From contig JALLPB010000414.1 in assembly GCA_036939975.1 (NCBI GenBank), positions 1-18,318 on the forward strand: DNA of 18,318 nucleotides, read 5' to 3'. Shown here one piece after another: positions 18,191-18,318 of the stretch; positions within the stretch are counted from its first letter, which is position 1, and every line of letters starts with the position of its first letter. Origin of the DNA: Cyclostephanos tholiformis (lineage: Eukaryota > Bacillariophyta > Thalassiosirophyceae > Thalassiosirales > Thalassiosiraceae). The notes below the pieces were generated by a model that was not told where the DNA came from, did not search any database, and saw only the letters and a list, made by a program, of their open reading frames with translations. The position numbers and the translations under genes were made by a program.

Positions 18191-18318
18191 GGCTACCAAA
18201 CTGTGGATCAAAAACTCCAACAATATGACAATTGAAGTCGCTAATACACTCAAAGGCCAGAGAAGGATACAATTCCTTACCCTTTGCTCGATTATAGTCT
18301 CCAGCAGGACAATTTGAC
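18191..18318 (-). other. Probable N-terminal continuation of the retroelement
   Basis: An open frame of 62 codons (18084-18272) is out of frame with the recognisable reverse-transcriptase N-terminal block and has no clear match. The element probably extends beyond 18318. Confidence 0.3.

Noticed and set aside
1..18318. A novel defence, biosynthetic or other multi-gene system
   Set aside because: Every recognisable coding block belongs to a known transposon class and most are broken, so nothing supports a cooperating host system in this window.

Overview
The window looks like repeat-rich nuclear DNA of a eukaryotic alga, most likely a stramenopile and perhaps a centric diatom. The evidence is two visible spliceosomal introns (GT...AG, 54 and 88 nt), no bacterial gene organisation, and remains of at least five eukaryotic transposon classes. 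The diatom placement rests on remembered resemblance of the protein families and is inference. I see no host gene, tRNA, rRNA or CRISPR array. The coding signal is almost all transposon-derived and almost all of it is broken.

Layout. 1-817: no recognisable gene, one 22-bp direct repeat and a short inverted repeat. 818-2720 (-): decayed Helitron Pif1-like helicase with an intron and its C-terminal helicase motifs missing; 2721-3546 is unassigned and may hold further Helitron debris. 3547-4775 (-): C-terminal half of a DDE transposase. 5890-7070 (+): N-terminal half of what looks like the same kind of DDE transposase, with the first catalytic Asp and an intron. The two halves complement each other and face apart, as expected if one gene was cut by an inversion. 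7319-8420: a non-autonomous element defined by long imperfect terminal inverted repeats. 8493-8661: a 31-bp inverted repeat containing telomere-like CTAAGGGTTAG units. 9020-9420: pyrimidine-rich low-complexity DNA.

9787-13136 is a PIF/Harbinger element: a transposase fragment on + (10015-10550) and its Myb/SANT-like partner on - (about 10540-11189), converging. Most of the catalytic domain has been deleted between them. Nested in it is a roughly 1.7-kb terminal-inverted-repeat element (11196-12920) filled with GCC-RTC-type low-complexity DNA, and nested in that is a 339-bp hairpin MITE (12396-12734). 13145-16476 is a complete piggyBac element: TTAA duplications on both sides, matching 14-bp terminal repeats, and one long transposase gene (-) carrying only one visible stop and one visible frameshift. 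It is the youngest-looking insertion. 16786-18190 (-) is a decayed Penelope-like reverse transcriptase.

There is no sign of these genes working together as a host system. The window reads as a nested record of successive transposon insertions. The piggyBac copy is the only element close to coding capacity. Several reading-frame breaks fall in homopolymer runs, so some could be assembly errors and not real mutations.
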